Assembly: GCF_023015625.1 (NCBI RefSeq)
Contig: NZ_JALKAH010000001.1
Span: 620,001 to 684,000, forward strand
Source: Yoonia sp. F2084L
Lineage (GTDB): Bacteria > Pseudomonadota > Alphaproteobacteria > Rhodobacterales > Rhodobacteraceae
DNA: 64,000 bases
Direction of reading: 5' to 3'
Both the position numbers and the translations under genes were made by a program. Each line of letters starts with the position of its first letter. Within the stretch, counting starts at the first letter, position 1. Positions 32,081 through 43,629 of this stretch are shown piece by piece. The notes under the pieces are model-generated. The model searched no databases. It was not told the DNA's origin and saw only the letters and a list, made by a program, of their open reading frames with translations.

Positions 32081-32109
32081 AATATACGTCTTTCTACTTA
32101 TAGTTGTAA
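32081..32109 (-). promoter_or_regulatory. Possible sigma-70 promoter of olsB-olsA
   Basis: Minus strand: TTACAA (32109-32104), 17-base spacer, TATATT (32086-32081). Confidence 0.45.
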
Positions 32110-32289
32110 TTAGTCACTCACAATAACGAGCATCACGCGTTTACCATCAATGACGACTTTCCCTTCCTCTCTAAAGTTTACGGTCACCTTACCGTCGATA
32201 TTGGATTGCACCTGTCCGGTGCCCCAATCAGGCTGGCTTGGGTTGCGTACCAGCATGCCCGGCTCAAGGATCGCCGTGATATCAGACAT
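32110..32289 (-). CDS. DUF3553 domain protein, 59 aa
   Basis: Small basic/beta protein of the DUF3553 family (LEPGMLVRNPSQPDWGTGQVQS, then VTVNFREEGKVVI). This domain also occurs at the ends of UvrD-like helicases in alphaproteobacteria and looks like a small CarD/Tudor-like beta barrel. Its role alone is unknown. AAAGGA lies 6 bases before ATG 32289. It is divergent from chpT across 30 bases. Confidence 0.85.
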   Translation of the reverse strand: MSDITAILEPGMLVRNPSQPDWGTGQVQSNIDGKVTVNFREEGKVVIDGKRVMLVIVSD

Positions 32290-32319
32290 TTTTTTCCTTT
32301 CAAAACGGAGGCTGCTTAC

Positions 32320-32910
32320 ATGCAACCTGATCTAGCGGCGCTTGTCGGCTCACGCATTTGCCATGACCTTATCAGCCCAATTGGCGCAATCGGCAATGGT
32401 GTCGAGCTTTTGGCGCTGACAGACGGTGATACCGGCGCCGAGATGGAGTTGATTAACGAAAGCGTGCAGAATGCCAGTGCCCGGATCAGGTATTTTCGGA
32501 TCGCTTATGGGGCCGCAAGCGAGGAACAGCTCGTCAGCCGCTCTGAGGTGTTATCAATCCTTTCTGCTGTCGCACGCGGCGGTCGCATCAATTATATCTG
32601 GAAGATCGGGGGCGATCAGCCAAGGCGTCTGGTCCGTTGCGCCCTGTTGATGCTGCAAGCCATTGAGGCGGCGCTGCCAATGGGTGGTGATGTGCAAATC
32701 ACGCAGGACGGTGACACCTGGGTGATGCGTGGCGAAGGCCCCCGCCTGTCGGTCGATGAAGAGCTTTGGCAAAACCTGCTGTCGCCACAAGTTGGCTTTC
32801 ATTACACCGCAGCACATGTGCAGTTCGCTTTACTGCCAAGTGTATTGGCCGAAGCGGGCCGTGTCTTGCAATTCAAACATGGAACCGACCATCTGGTCGC
32901 CCGGTTTTAG
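32320..32910 (+). CDS. chpT: Histidine phosphotransferase ChpT
   Basis: 196 residues. Relays phosphate from the hybrid kinase CckA to CtrA (and CpdR). The dimerisation helix carries the phospho-accepting H15 in [20 protein letters not shown]. The degenerate kinase-like second domain follows without ATP-binding motifs, as usual. GGAGG lies 9 bases before ATG 32320; the longer open frame to 32206 runs over the divergent DUF3553 gene. Its target ctrA and the CtrA inhibitor sciP lie in the same window. Confidence 0.92.
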   Translation: MQPDLAALVGSRICHDLISPIGAIGNGVELLALTDGDTGAEMELINESVQNASARIRYFRIAYGAASEEQLVSRSEVLSILSAVARGGRINYIWKIGGDQPRRLVRCALLMLQAIEAALPMGGDVQITQDGDTWVMRGEGPRLSVDEELWQNLLSPQVGFHYTAAHVQFALLPSVLAEAGRVLQFKHGTDHLVARF

Positions 32911-34184
32911 GACCGCACGGCCCCGTCGGCTGTCACCAGATATTTAAAACTGGTCAGCTGCGCCGCACCCACAGGGCCACGCGCGTGCATTTTGCCGGTG
33001 GCGATCCCAATCTCGGCCCCCATCCCAAATTCGCCGCCATCGGCAAATTGGGTTGAGGCGTTGCGCATCAGGATTGCGCTGTCGAGTTCCTTGAAGAAAT
33101 GCGCCGCGGCCTGATCGTCAGCGGTGATAATCGCGTCGGTGTGGTTCGACCCGTATGTGCGGATATGATCAATCGCTTCGTCAACGCCATCGACCAGTTT
33201 GGCAGCACAGATCATGTCGAGGAATTCCTTGCCAAAATCATCCGGCTTTGCGGGCGTCGTGCCATCAGTCTTGGCCAACTCACCGTCTGCGCGCACTTCG
33301 ACGCCAGCTTTCACAAGCGCATCAATCAACATCGATCCATGCTGCGTGTAGAAACGCCAGTCGATCAACAAGCACTCCATCGCGCCGCAAATCCCTGTGC
33401 GGCGGGTCTTGGCGTTCAGAACTATCTCAAGCGCCATCGCAGGGTCAGCCGTCGCACCCACATAAATGTGGCAGATACCCTCTAGGTGCGCAAAAACAGG
33501 CACACGCGCTTCGCGTTGGACCAGCCCAACAAGGCCTTTGCCGCCGCGCGGTACAATCACGTCGATATGATCGGTTGCCGTCAGCATCGCCGAAACAGCC
33601 GCCCGATCGCGTGTTGGCACCAATTGAATGGCCTCGGCCGGTAGCCCTGCCTGCTTCAATCCAGTCTGCAAACATTGATGAATCGCTGTCGAGGAATGAA
33701 AGCTTTCAGACCCACCGCGCAAGATAACCGCATTGCCTGATTGCAGGCAAAGCGCACCGGCATCCGCGGTCACATTAGGGCGGCTTTCATAGATCACACC
33801 GACCACACCAAGCGGTGTGCGCACGCGCTGAATATGCAAACCGGTCGGCATGTCCCATTCGGTGATCACTTCACCCACAGGATCAGATTGCGCCGCAACA
33901 TTACGCAACCCATCAGCCATCGCCCTGATCCGCGGCTCATCCAGCATCAGCCGATCCATCATAGCAGGGCTGAGGCCCTTTTCTTCGGCAAAGACCTGAT
34001 CTTCGGCATTCGCATCAATAATCGCCATCCGGTTGTCCCAGATCGCGTCAGCGGCACCAATCAGCGCGGCATACTTGCGTTCTGATCCTGCGGTCGCCAG
34101 CACGGTTGCAGCGGCGCGCGCGTCAGCGCCGATCTGTGCCATCAGAGGCCCGATTGCCCCGATTGTAGCGTCGTGATCGTTCAT
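32907..34184 (-). CDS. proA: Glutamate-5-semialdehyde dehydrogenase (gamma-glutamyl phosphate reductase)
   Basis: Second step of proline synthesis, NADPH-dependent. 425 residues with the catalytic cysteine segment [17 protein letters not shown] and the early [19 protein letters not shown] block of the family. It lies 12 bases downstream of proB, giving a proB-proA order, and overlaps chpT by 4 bases at the convergent 3' ends. Confidence 0.97.
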   Translation of the reverse strand: MNDHDATIGAIGPLMAQIGADARAAATVLATAGSERKYAALIGAADAIWDNRMAIIDANAEDQVFAEEKGLSPAMMDRLMLDEPRIRAMADGLRNVAAQSDPVGEVITEWDMPTGLHIQRVRTPLGVVGVIYESRPNVTADAGALCLQSGNAVILRGGSESFHSSTAIHQCLQTGLKQAGLPAEAIQLVPTRDRAAVSAMLTATDHIDVIVPRGGKGLVGLVQREARVPVFAHLEGICHIYVGATADPAMALEIVLNAKTRRTGICGAMECLLIDWRFYTQHGSMLIDALVKAGVEVRADGELAKTDGTTPAKPDDFGKEFLDMICAAKLVDGVDEAIDHIRTYGSNHTDAIITADDQAAAHFFKELDSAILMRNASTQFADGGEFGMGAEIGIATGKMHARGPVGAAQLTSFKYLVTADGAVRS

Positions 34185-34196
34185 CTTGTCGCCCTC

Positions 34197-36868
<2,672 letters not shown>

Positions 36869-36876
<8 letters not shown>

Positions 36877-37384
36877 CGCGCGAAGCCTGCCATCCTTGAC
36901 GTGTGAGCCGCATGCTGCGCCCCGCCACATCTTCACCACGCGCCTTTGAAAAATGCGCATGCGCGCCAACATCGGCAAACCCCAGCTTTGTAAGAACATT
37001 CTGCGATCCCTTGTTCTCTACAAAGTGGCTAGAGCGTACCTCGTCTGCTTCGGTCGTATCGAAGTGGTGCGCCAAAACTGCGCTCCCCGCTTCGGTCGCA
37101 AATCCTTTGCCCCACGCGTCTTGAGCTAACCAATAGCCAAGCTCACCGTCGATACCGATGGTCCCAACAAAATCATCATCGGCCCAGATAAACCATGCGG
37201 TGAAATTACCCCGGTGACACTCGTTGATGAACCATTCCGCGTCCGTCATCCCGTAAGGGAACGGAACTTGGGTCAACCAACGGCTAACATTGAAGTCATT
37301 CAAAGCCTTCGTCACCACCCGCACGTCCCGCAAACGCGGTGCGCGCAGCGTGAGCCGGTCGGTTCGCAATGTCGGGACGGTCAT
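36869..37384 (-). CDS. GNAT family N-acetyltransferase (second of three)
   Basis: 171 residues: LRTDRLTLRAPRLRDV, acetyl-CoA motif AQDAWGKGFATEAG and NKGSQNVLTKLGF. RimJ-like, substrate unknown. Its ATG at 37384 overlaps the stop of the upstream paralogue by 4 bases (ATGA). Confidence 0.9.
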
Positions 37385-37923
37385 GACCCCAGTTTGAGCG
37401 TGTAGGTCCATGTGGGCACGGTCGCCTTGCGCGAGACAGAGAAAGCCTCAGCATCGCCGAGGTAGTCGAAACCGCAATTGGTCAGCACACGGGCAGAGCC
37501 GGGGTTGTCCTGAAACACCTCCGCAAAGATGCGATCTGATCTATGTGGGTTGGCTTCGATCAAGGTGCGCACCGCTTCGGTCGCAAAGCCTGTGTTCCAA
37601 AAGGCAGGTGCGATCCAATAGAAAATCTCAGACTGGGCGCGGTCCATCCGTTCCAGGCTGATCAATCCAAGTGCCTCGGCGTGGCCATGCGCTGACCCGT
37701 CGATAACCCATACATCTTCGCTGCGGACGGCCTGACTGGCGCGTTCAATCATCGCCTCAACTGAACCGGGTGGAAGCGGGTGCGGCATAGCGCGCGTTCC
37801 ACGGGCCACACGGTCATCACCGGCATACATCGCAATCAAACCAGCATCAGACTTGCGGCAAGGCCTTAGGACAAAGCGATCTGCTTCGATAGTATCTTGA
37901 ACGATGATATCCTCGTGTCGCAT
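37381..37923 (-). CDS. GNAT family N-acetyltransferase (third of three)
   Basis: 180 residues: DRFVLRPCRKSDAGLI, acetyl-CoA motif AFWNTGFATEAV and NPGSARVLTNCGF. A strong GGAGGG lies just upstream of ATG 37923, so this is the first gene of the acetyltransferase series reading into obgE. Confidence 0.9.
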   Translation of the reverse strand: MRHEDIIVQDTIEADRFVLRPCRKSDAGLIAMYAGDDRVARGTRAMPHPLPPGSVEAMIERASQAVRSEDVWVIDGSAHGHAEALGLISLERMDRAQSEIFYWIAPAFWNTGFATEAVRTLIEANPHRSDRIFAEVFQDNPGSARVLTNCGFDYLGDAEAFSVSRKATVPTWTYTLKLGS

Positions 37924-37991
37924 TGCTTCCCTCCCCGAAAACAACTTACCTCTTGCCGCCTTCTAAAATGACATGGTGGCAAAACTATGAA

Positions 37992-38024
37992 TAAAAAAGG
38001 GGGACCGGTGAACACCGATCCCCC
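37992..38024 (-). terminator. Rho-independent terminator after rplU-rpmA
   Basis: On the minus strand GGGGGATCGGTG pairs with CACCGGTCCCCC (one mismatch) and is followed by TTTTTTATT. Strong stem of about 12 bp. Confidence 0.9.
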
Positions 38025-38052
38025 AAATTTGCGTTACCTTGGAACTATCGGC

Positions 38053-38322
38053 TTATTCAGCGGCCTCCGCCACTGGAAGAACCGAAATAAAGGTGCGGCC
38101 TTTCAGGCCTTTATGGAATTTGACGTTGCCATCAATGGTCGCAAAAATCGTATGATCCTTGCCCATGCCAACGCCCATACCTGGCCACATCTTTGTGCCA
38201 CGTTGACGCATGATGATGTTACCGGGAACGACGACTTCGCCGCCGAATTTTTTGACGCCAAGACGACGACCCGCTGAGTCGCGTCCGTTACGGGATGAAC
38301 CGCCTGCTTTTTTATGTGCCAC
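38053..38322 (-). CDS. rpmA: 50S ribosomal protein L27
   Basis: 89 residues, [20 protein letters not shown] at the start, with the conserved GxxRGT-type segment ([13 protein letters not shown]) near the peptidyl-transferase-reaching N terminus. Follows rplU by 11 bases and ends before a strong terminator. Confidence 0.98.
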   Translation of the reverse strand: MAHKKAGGSSRNGRDSAGRRLGVKKFGGEVVVPGNIIMRQRGTKMWPGMGVGMGKDHTIFATIDGNVKFHKGLKGRTFISVLPVAEAAE

Positions 38323-38333
38323 TTGGTCTCTCC

Positions 38334-39053
38334 TTAACCTTTAGCGAATTCTGCGGCTTGCTTGAGCCACTCATCGCGGTCGATACGACCTTTGAAATTC
38401 AGTTTCTCGTCCATAGCAGCCACATCCTCCGGCGTCCATGCCGCGATTTGTGCGAATGTTGTCACGCCTTCAGCGTGCAGCTTCTTGACGATAACCGGAC
38501 CAACGCCGCTGATTTTGCTTAGGTCATCAGAACCTGCAGCAGCTTTCGGCGCCGTCTTGGCTTTTGGTTCGGCTTTTGCTTTTGGCTCTGCCTTCGGCTT
38601 TGGTGCAGCTTTCGCCTTCTCAGCCTTTGGCTTTGACGCGCGCTCGGCCGCGGCAGCAGCCTTTTTAGATGTCGGCGCACCATTGGCACCCGTTACATAA
38701 GCAGTCCCTGCGCCAGACACTGCGGCCATAACGCCAGACTTGTCTGCACCTTTTTCAAGGATCTCAGCGATACGCACCAATGTCAGTTGCTGACGGTGGC
38801 CTTTGGTACGCTGGCTGCCGTGCTTACGGCGACGCTTAACGAAGTTGATCGTCTTTTCGCCTTTGATCTGGTCAATCACCTCAGCCTGCACGCCTGCGCC
38901 TGCAACTGTTGGCGTACCCACTGTGGAGCCCACCATAAGCACTTCGTTGAATTGAACTTTGTCGCCTGCTTTCGCAGCAAGCTTTTCGACACGCAATACG
39001 TCGCCAGAGGCCACTTTGTACTGCTTGCCACCGGTCTTCAGAACCGCAAACAT
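38334..39053 (-). CDS. rplU: 50S ribosomal protein L21 with long C-terminal helix-hairpin-helix extension
   Basis: Residues 1 to about 100 are a normal L21 ([33 protein letters not shown]). The protein continues to 239 residues, more than twice the usual length. First comes a low-complexity Ala/Lys/Pro linker ([19 protein letters not shown]), then a compact helix-hairpin-helix-like domain, [21 protein letters not shown] through [12 protein letters not shown]. Similar domains end several rhodobacterial proteins such as NuoE. No internal stop separates the parts. First gene of rplU-rpmA, with a leader of about 118 bases. Confidence 0.95.
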   Translation of the reverse strand: MFAVLKTGGKQYKVASGDVLRVEKLAAKAGDKVQFNEVLMVGSTVGTPTVAGAGVQAEVIDQIKGEKTINFVKRRRKHGSQRTKGHRQQLTLVRIAEILEKGADKSGVMAAVSGAGTAYVTGANGAPTSKKAAAAAERASKPKAEKAKAAPKPKAEPKAKAEPKAKTAPKAAAGSDDLSKISGVGPVIVKKLHAEGVTTFAQIAAWTPEDVAAMDEKLNFKGRIDRDEWLKQAAEFAKG

Positions 39054-39087
39054 TTGATATTCCTTTATCTTTCGCGTCTCTGAGGCC

Positions 39088-39101
39088 CCGGATCGGTCCG
39101 G
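39088..39101 (-). promoter_or_regulatory. Palindromic element in the rplU leader
   Basis: CCGGATCGGTCCGG on the plus strand forms a 5-bp stem (CCGGA/TCCGG) in the long untranslated leader, 35 bases upstream of the rplU start. It may be part of an autoregulatory leader structure. Confidence 0.35.
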
Positions 39102-39177
39102 CGTTTGATACCTGTGGACAGCGCGCCCTTGGGCGAGTTTTCGCTTTTACTCTACAAGTCACTTGCAGAGATGGCGG

Positions 39178-39206
39178 CTTATGTGACCAATCCCCTTTTA
39201 AGTCAA
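39178..39206 (-). promoter_or_regulatory. Sigma-70 promoter of rplU-rpmA
   Basis: Minus strand: TTGACT (39206-39201), 17-base spacer, CATAAG (39183-39178). Confidence 0.55.
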
Positions 39207-39229
39207 CCCAAAAGAAGGTTCAAAAACCC

Positions 39230-39577
39230 ATGCGCTGGCCAATCATTGCACTCATTCTCACAACCGCCTGTACACAAGAAGCCAACCACCTGGGCAACCC
39301 TTTGATGTTGCCCATCTCAGGGGTGGGCACGGTCATCGGCAATGCCGCCTATGAAAAACGACGCGGGCAAGTCGAACTAATCGTCAAATCAAACTACGAG
39401 GTCATCAAGACGGATATCCGTGCTGGCGGTGGTCCGGTGCTAACAAAAGCCATGGATGCCGCCGGAATTCCGGAAAGGGACCGCCCTGCCCGCATTATCC
39501 AACTGCAATCCGATATGGGGCTTTATCAGACTAGTCCTGGTGCGTTGGTCACTGCCCTGATGGTCTATGGTGTCTAG
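39230..39577 (+). CDS. Small putative lipoprotein, 115 aa
   Basis: Short signal peptide with lipobox (IIALILTTAC, lipid-modified Cys14). The mature part has a glycine-bearing hydrophobic segment (GVGTVIGNAAYEKRRGQVELIV). No family recognised. GAAGG lies about 10 bases before the ATG. It overlaps a convergent second lipoprotein gene by 4 bases. Confidence 0.75.
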   Translation: MRWPIIALILTTACTQEANHLGNPLMLPISGVGTVIGNAAYEKRRGQVELIVKSNYEVIKTDIRAGGGPVLTKAMDAAGIPERDRPARIIQLQSDMGLYQTSPGALVTALMVYGV

Positions 39578-39978
39578 AAACCGGCCAGCAGACTGTCACG
39601 TTTTGCGACCAGATTCCAAAATGCTCGCGATTTCGAAATGTCGTCGGCCACGTCGGTTGGGATCCCGCGGGCGATCATGCGATCATACAATGTCTGTGGG
39701 TAACCTTGTGTCACAGGCGGCACACTGACCATCGCGTTGATGTCCGCCGACACCCCTGCTGCCTCAGGTGGGCAGCCGCGCGTTGGATTGCCGTCAACTT
39801 CGCGCCCATCGGCCTCCAGCTTGGCGACAGCTGCGAAATAGATGGTGCATTCTGCTTTCAGAAGCTCGGCCTGACGTGGATCATCAGGCGGCAGATCAGG
39901 TTGCGGGGCGATAGCTGCGGTTTGATCGCAAGCGGCAAGTAAACCAATGGCGAGGATGGCAGGTTTGAAAAAGTGCAA
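39574..39978 (-). CDS. Putative lipoprotein, 134 aa
   Basis: With TTG 39978 as start (AAGGA 7 bases upstream) the protein begins LHFFKPAILAIGLLAAC, a textbook lipoprotein signal with lipobox LLAAC. The ATG at 40050 would bury the signal peptide. The mature part is Pro-rich then helical (DDPRQAELLKAECTIYFAAVAKLEADGREV), with no family I recognise. Confidence 0.72.
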   Translation of the reverse strand: MHFFKPAILAIGLLAACDQTAAIAPQPDLPPDDPRQAELLKAECTIYFAAVAKLEADGREVDGNPTRGCPPEAAGVSADINAMVSVPPVTQGYPQTLYDRMIARGIPTDVADDISKSRAFWNLVAKRDSLLAGF

Positions 39979-40046
39979 TGAAAATGTCCTTGAAGGCGTT
40001 TGTTTCACGTCAGTGTATCGCAGCGCGGCCCGATGCCAAGGGGGCA

Positions 40047-40880
40047 TCACAGTTCTTGGCTGATCATGAACCGCGATGACGCCAGCCCCAACGCACGCGA
40101 GATATCGTCAAACATCCCGTTGAAGGCCAAGAACAATGCGTCTGTCATATCTTGCCCCGCCTGCGTGCGCGAAAAGGCGATATAGTCATTCAATTCATCA
40201 TCCGACAAAGGCTGATAGGCCATCAGCAGGAAAGAATAGACCCATTCTGTCGTGTCACCGCGCACATCAGGTTCCTGTGACCAGACATCTTGCAAAGCTG
40301 TTTCGGGCGTCACACCTGCGGGCATGGCACCCCCGTCGATCAAACCGATATAGAACGCATAGCTGGAATTCAGGGAACCGACGACGTTGGATTCAATCAG
40401 ATCGTTCGCCTCGACAAATTCCTGCACCATCAGATAGCGTGGCGTTTCGTCCATCATCGCGATGGCCGCGGCTTCCTTGCTCGCCTCTTCGACCGCATCG
40501 TCAAGCAAGGCGCGGCGCGCACTGACTTCAAGTCCGATAATCTTTTCACCCTGCTCGGACGTAAAGAATGCCAGCATTGCGTCGATATCATCGCCCGCGA
40601 TAGCCTCTCCAAACGCGCCGCGCACCTCTTCGTACATCATATCGGTGTCATAAATCGCCGACACAGCCTGATCCCATTGATCAGAGCGGCCGCCTGGCAG
40701 CATATCTGCGGCCAAAGTCTCACCATAAGACAGCCCCTCTTCGCGCATGATCTCGATCATTTCCGGCAGACCAAGCGCGTCAAACAAGCTATCGATTTTG
40801 TCGGCTTCAGCCGTTTGCCCCCATGCGGGCGTAAATGCGAAAGTCAAAGCGCAAGCAATCGGAGCAGCAAAGCGAAACAT
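40047..40880 (-). CDS. Exported DUF2059 domain protein, 277 aa
   Basis: Signal peptide MFRFAAPIACALTFAFTPAWGQ followed by helical repeats of DUF2059 type (DALGLPEMIEIMREEG; AMLAFFTSEQGEKIIGLEVSARRAL; LSDDELNDYIAFSRTQAGQDMTDAL). Two copies of the FFTSEQG/FSRTQAG element suggest an internal duplication. Periplasmic; function unknown. Confidence 0.82.
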   Translation of the reverse strand: MFRFAAPIACALTFAFTPAWGQTAEADKIDSLFDALGLPEMIEIMREEGLSYGETLAADMLPGGRSDQWDQAVSAIYDTDMMYEEVRGAFGEAIAGDDIDAMLAFFTSEQGEKIIGLEVSARRALLDDAVEEASKEAAAIAMMDETPRYLMVQEFVEANDLIESNVVGSLNSSYAFYIGLIDGGAMPAGVTPETALQDVWSQEPDVRGDTTEWVYSFLLMAYQPLSDDELNDYIAFSRTQAGQDMTDALFLAFNGMFDDISRALGLASSRFMISQEL

Positions 40881-41024
40881 CGGATATCCCTATCATTGAC
40901 GTGTTAGCCGAGAGTTATGCATTCCACCCCCAGTTTGCCAAGCCCGCGCACGCAATTGTCAGCGTCGCGTGCATTGCCTCTTGCACCACGAGGCACCGCA
41001 CAGTAGGACGCGCTCACCCCCCGC

Positions 41025-41114
41025 GGAGAGGTGCCGGAGTGGTCGAACGGGGCGGTCTCGAAAACCGTTGTGGGTGCAAGCCTACCCAGGGTTCGAATCC
41101 CTGTCTCTCCGCCA
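41025..41114 (+). tRNA. tRNA-Ser(CGA)
   Basis: 90 bases with encoded CCA. Acceptor GGAGAGG pairs with TCTCTCC, anticodon loop CTCGAAA within GGT-CTCGAAA-ACC, a long serine-type variable arm, and T-loop GGTTCGAATCC. Anticodon CGA reads UCG. Confidence 0.95.
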
Positions 41115-41124
41115 GTAATTCGAC

Positions 41125-41856
41125 CTAAAGCTTATAGGCTGGCAGTTGTTGAAATGCGGCTTTGAGTGCATCGCCCCAGCCAGCCGAAATCGCCTGATAA
41201 ATCGGGTCGCTGTCGTCAATCCGTCGCGTTTTACCAACCTCAAAACTATCTGTGACATAGACTTGAAGGTCGAAGGGTAACCCAACGGAAAGATTTGATT
41301 TTATTGTTGAATCGAATGACACAAGAAGCAACTTCAGTGCATCTTCAAAGCTCATCTCGGGGTCGTAGGCGCGCACAAGGATCGGCTTGCCATACTTTGT
41401 CTCACCGATCTGAAAGAAGGGTGTATCATCTGTGATCTCGATGAAATTGCCCTGTGGATAGACCAAGAACACCGTAGGTTTCCCGCCTTTGATCTGCCCA
41501 CCAACGATCACCGAGGCCGAAAACTGATCTTGCTTGAGTTGGCCATCGTTGGTGCTGTCGCCAATCACCTCTTTCAAGGTGGCACCAACAAGGCGGGCGA
41601 CCTGAAACATAGTCGTTTCCTGCAAAATGCTGGGATCACGCTCTTCCATCGCTTTCGAGCGTTCCTCAAGCAGGCTGATCATGGACTGTGTTGTGGCCAG
41701 ATTGCCAGCGGTCATGATTGTGATCATCCGCTCGCCCGGCACAGCCCAGGTGAACATCTTTTTGCTGACGGCAAAGTTATCCACACCGGCGCTGGTGCGC
41801 GTATCGGACATAAAAACAAGGCCGTGATTTAGCTTTAGCCCGATACAATATGTCAT
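41125..41856 (-). CDS. Anbu, proteasome-like (HslV-related) peptidase
   Basis: 243 residues of the Anbu family, an Ntn-hydrolase related to proteasome beta subunits and HslV. After Met removal the N terminus would be T2 (MTYCIGLKL), the expected nucleophile; the D in FMSDTRTSAG and K in VSKKMF fit the active site. It forms large open rings in other species, and substrates are unknown. Last gene of the cluster ATP-grasp, alpha-E, transglutaminase, Anbu, a set repeatedly seen together in proteobacteria. Confidence 0.93.
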   Translation of the reverse strand: MTYCIGLKLNHGLVFMSDTRTSAGVDNFAVSKKMFTWAVPGERMITIMTAGNLATTQSMISLLEERSKAMEERDPSILQETTMFQVARLVGATLKEVIGDSTNDGQLKQDQFSASVIVGGQIKGGKPTVFLVYPQGNFIEITDDTPFFQIGETKYGKPILVRAYDPEMSFEDALKLLLVSFDSTIKSNLSVGLPFDLQVYVTDSFEVGKTRRIDDSDPIYQAISAGWGDALKAAFQQLPAYKL

Positions 41857-41889
41857 GTTGTGCAGATTCCAGATGTGTCTTGGAACTGC

Positions 41890-42687
41890 TTACTGCTGAA
41901 CCTGCAAGGATACAATCATCTGCTCGACAGCATCACCCATACGCAGCCCTTCCGTTGGGGCAGCGTCGCGCGCGTCACGGCCCACGGCAATGCGCACATA
42001 TTTTTCATCCGGGGATACACCGTTGGACACATCAAAGCCGACCCAGCCCAGCCCATCAATATGCGCTTCGGCCCAAGCATGGGTGGCTTCTTGATCAATC
42101 TGGTCGTTGATCATCAGATATCCGCTGACATAACGGGCAGGTATCCCTTGCGTGCGCGCTGCCGCGATGAAGATTTGTGCGTGGTCTTGGCAAACGCCGC
42201 CGCCCGCGCTCAGCGCCTCTTCAGCCAGTGTCCGGCTGTGTGTCGCACCGACCTTGTAAGGGGCCGCCTTCAAAATGCGCTCTGACAGGTCATGTAACGC
42301 AGCGATACGATCCTGTGCACCCGCTAATCCGGCCGCCAGTTTCATAATGCCATCACCCGGGCTGGTGGCCTCTGTTGGTTGCTGGAAATGCCATAGGGGC
42401 GCGCGGCCATAGATCTTGCCCAACACACCCGAGGCATCATTGGTCACGATGGTTCCTTGCGCGGTGATCGTTACTTCGGTCGCACCCACATCAACATTTA
42501 CCAGATCGACGTGATTGCCATAATGGTCGGTATAATGTGTTTCGATCTGCCCGCCGGCGATCACGATATCCCAGTCGATGACGTCCTGCACAGCAACCCG
42601 TTGCGGGCGCAGGCGCACCTTTTGCAAAGCGTAATCAACGGGTTGGTCGTAGCTGTATGTGGTTGTATGACGGATTTGCAGTTGCAT
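41890..42687 (-). CDS. Transglutaminase-family cysteine protease-like protein
   Basis: 265 residues: N-terminal strand domain (MQLQIRHTTTYSYDQPVDYA) and transglutaminase core with Cys in GGGVCQDHAQIF, His in ATHAWAEAHI and Asp in VGFDVSNG. Bacterial members more often cleave than cross-link peptides. Start overlaps the alpha-E stop by one base, and Anbu follows after 33 bases. Confidence 0.93.
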   Translation of the reverse strand: MQLQIRHTTTYSYDQPVDYALQKVRLRPQRVAVQDVIDWDIVIAGGQIETHYTDHYGNHVDLVNVDVGATEVTITAQGTIVTNDASGVLGKIYGRAPLWHFQQPTEATSPGDGIMKLAAGLAGAQDRIAALHDLSERILKAAPYKVGATHSRTLAEEALSAGGGVCQDHAQIFIAAARTQGIPARYVSGYLMINDQIDQEATHAWAEAHIDGLGWVGFDVSNGVSPDEKYVRIAVGRDARDAAPTEGLRMGDAVEQMIVSLQVQQ

Positions 42688-43628
42688 CAGTTATTGAACC
42701 TATAGTCTTGCTCGATCTGCTGTCCGATGCGGGCATTCTCATTAATCACGCTCAGCAGGAACTCGTGCAGACCTTCTTCAAAGATCGACGCAATATCGCG
42801 GTCTTTGAGGCGCGCACAAAGCCTTTCGGCCATCTGAAGTGACGGCTTCGGTGTATCATCCTCTAGCCCAAGATAACCAAGGTTATCGACAATCTTACCC
42901 GCGCAAAACCGTAGGGATCGCGGCATGCGTCCGTCCAAAATCAGAAAATTCGCGATAGCTGGTGCTGTAAAATCACCTTCCGCCGCCCAGCGGAATGACC
43001 GATGCGCGGACACCGAGCGAAGGATCGTTTCCCATTGCACGTTATCAAGGCGACTGCCTACGAAGGATGGTGCGGGCAAAAGGGAGTAGTATTTCACATC
43101 AATGATCCGCGCCGTACTATCCATCCGCTCCACGAATGTGCCCAGGCGACAGAAATCATAGATGTCATTGCGCAACATCGTGCCGTGCAAAGCGCCCCTG
43201 ACAACCGCCGATTGCGCCCTGATCACAGCAAGGGCCGCAGGTAATTCGGTCTGCGGGATCGGGGATTTGAGCAGTTCGGTCAGCACCATCCATGTCTCAT
43301 TTACGCTGGTCCACACTTCTGACGTCAACCCGGTGCGCACCAGCCGCGCATTGTCGCGGGCCGCTTTGATCACCGAGAGGACCGAACTGGGATTATCGGT
43401 GTCCTGCAACAGAAAATGCACGACGGATTCGCTGTCGTAATGGCTATACTTTGCCGTGTAGGCCGCTTGCGATGCTGACGTCACAATCACGGATTTCCAC
43501 TCGGCTTCGGCACTTGTTGACCGGGTCAGCGCGATGCGAAACCCGGCTTCGACCAAACGGGCGGTGTTTTCCGCGCGCTCCAACGACCGGAACATCCAAT
43601 AAAGACCACCTGCGGTTTTTCCCAGCAT
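42687..43628 (-). CDS. Alpha-E domain protein
   Basis: 313 residues, almost all helical, with the family start MLGKTAGGLYWMFRSLERAENTARLVEAG. Alpha-E proteins occur only with circularly permuted ATP-grasp enzymes and transglutaminases; they are thought to assist peptide ligation, but no activity is established. It begins 2 bases after the ATP-grasp stop, tightly coupled. Confidence 0.93.
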   Translation of the reverse strand: MLGKTAGGLYWMFRSLERAENTARLVEAGFRIALTRSTSAEAEWKSVIVTSASQAAYTAKYSHYDSESVVHFLLQDTDNPSSVLSVIKAARDNARLVRTGLTSEVWTSVNETWMVLTELLKSPIPQTELPAALAVIRAQSAVVRGALHGTMLRNDIYDFCRLGTFVERMDSTARIIDVKYYSLLPAPSFVGSRLDNVQWETILRSVSAHRSFRWAAEGDFTAPAIANFLILDGRMPRSLRFCAGKIVDNLGYLGLEDDTPKPSLQMAERLCARLKDRDIASIFEEGLHEFLLSVINENARIGQQIEQDYRFNN

Positions 43629-43629
43629 C

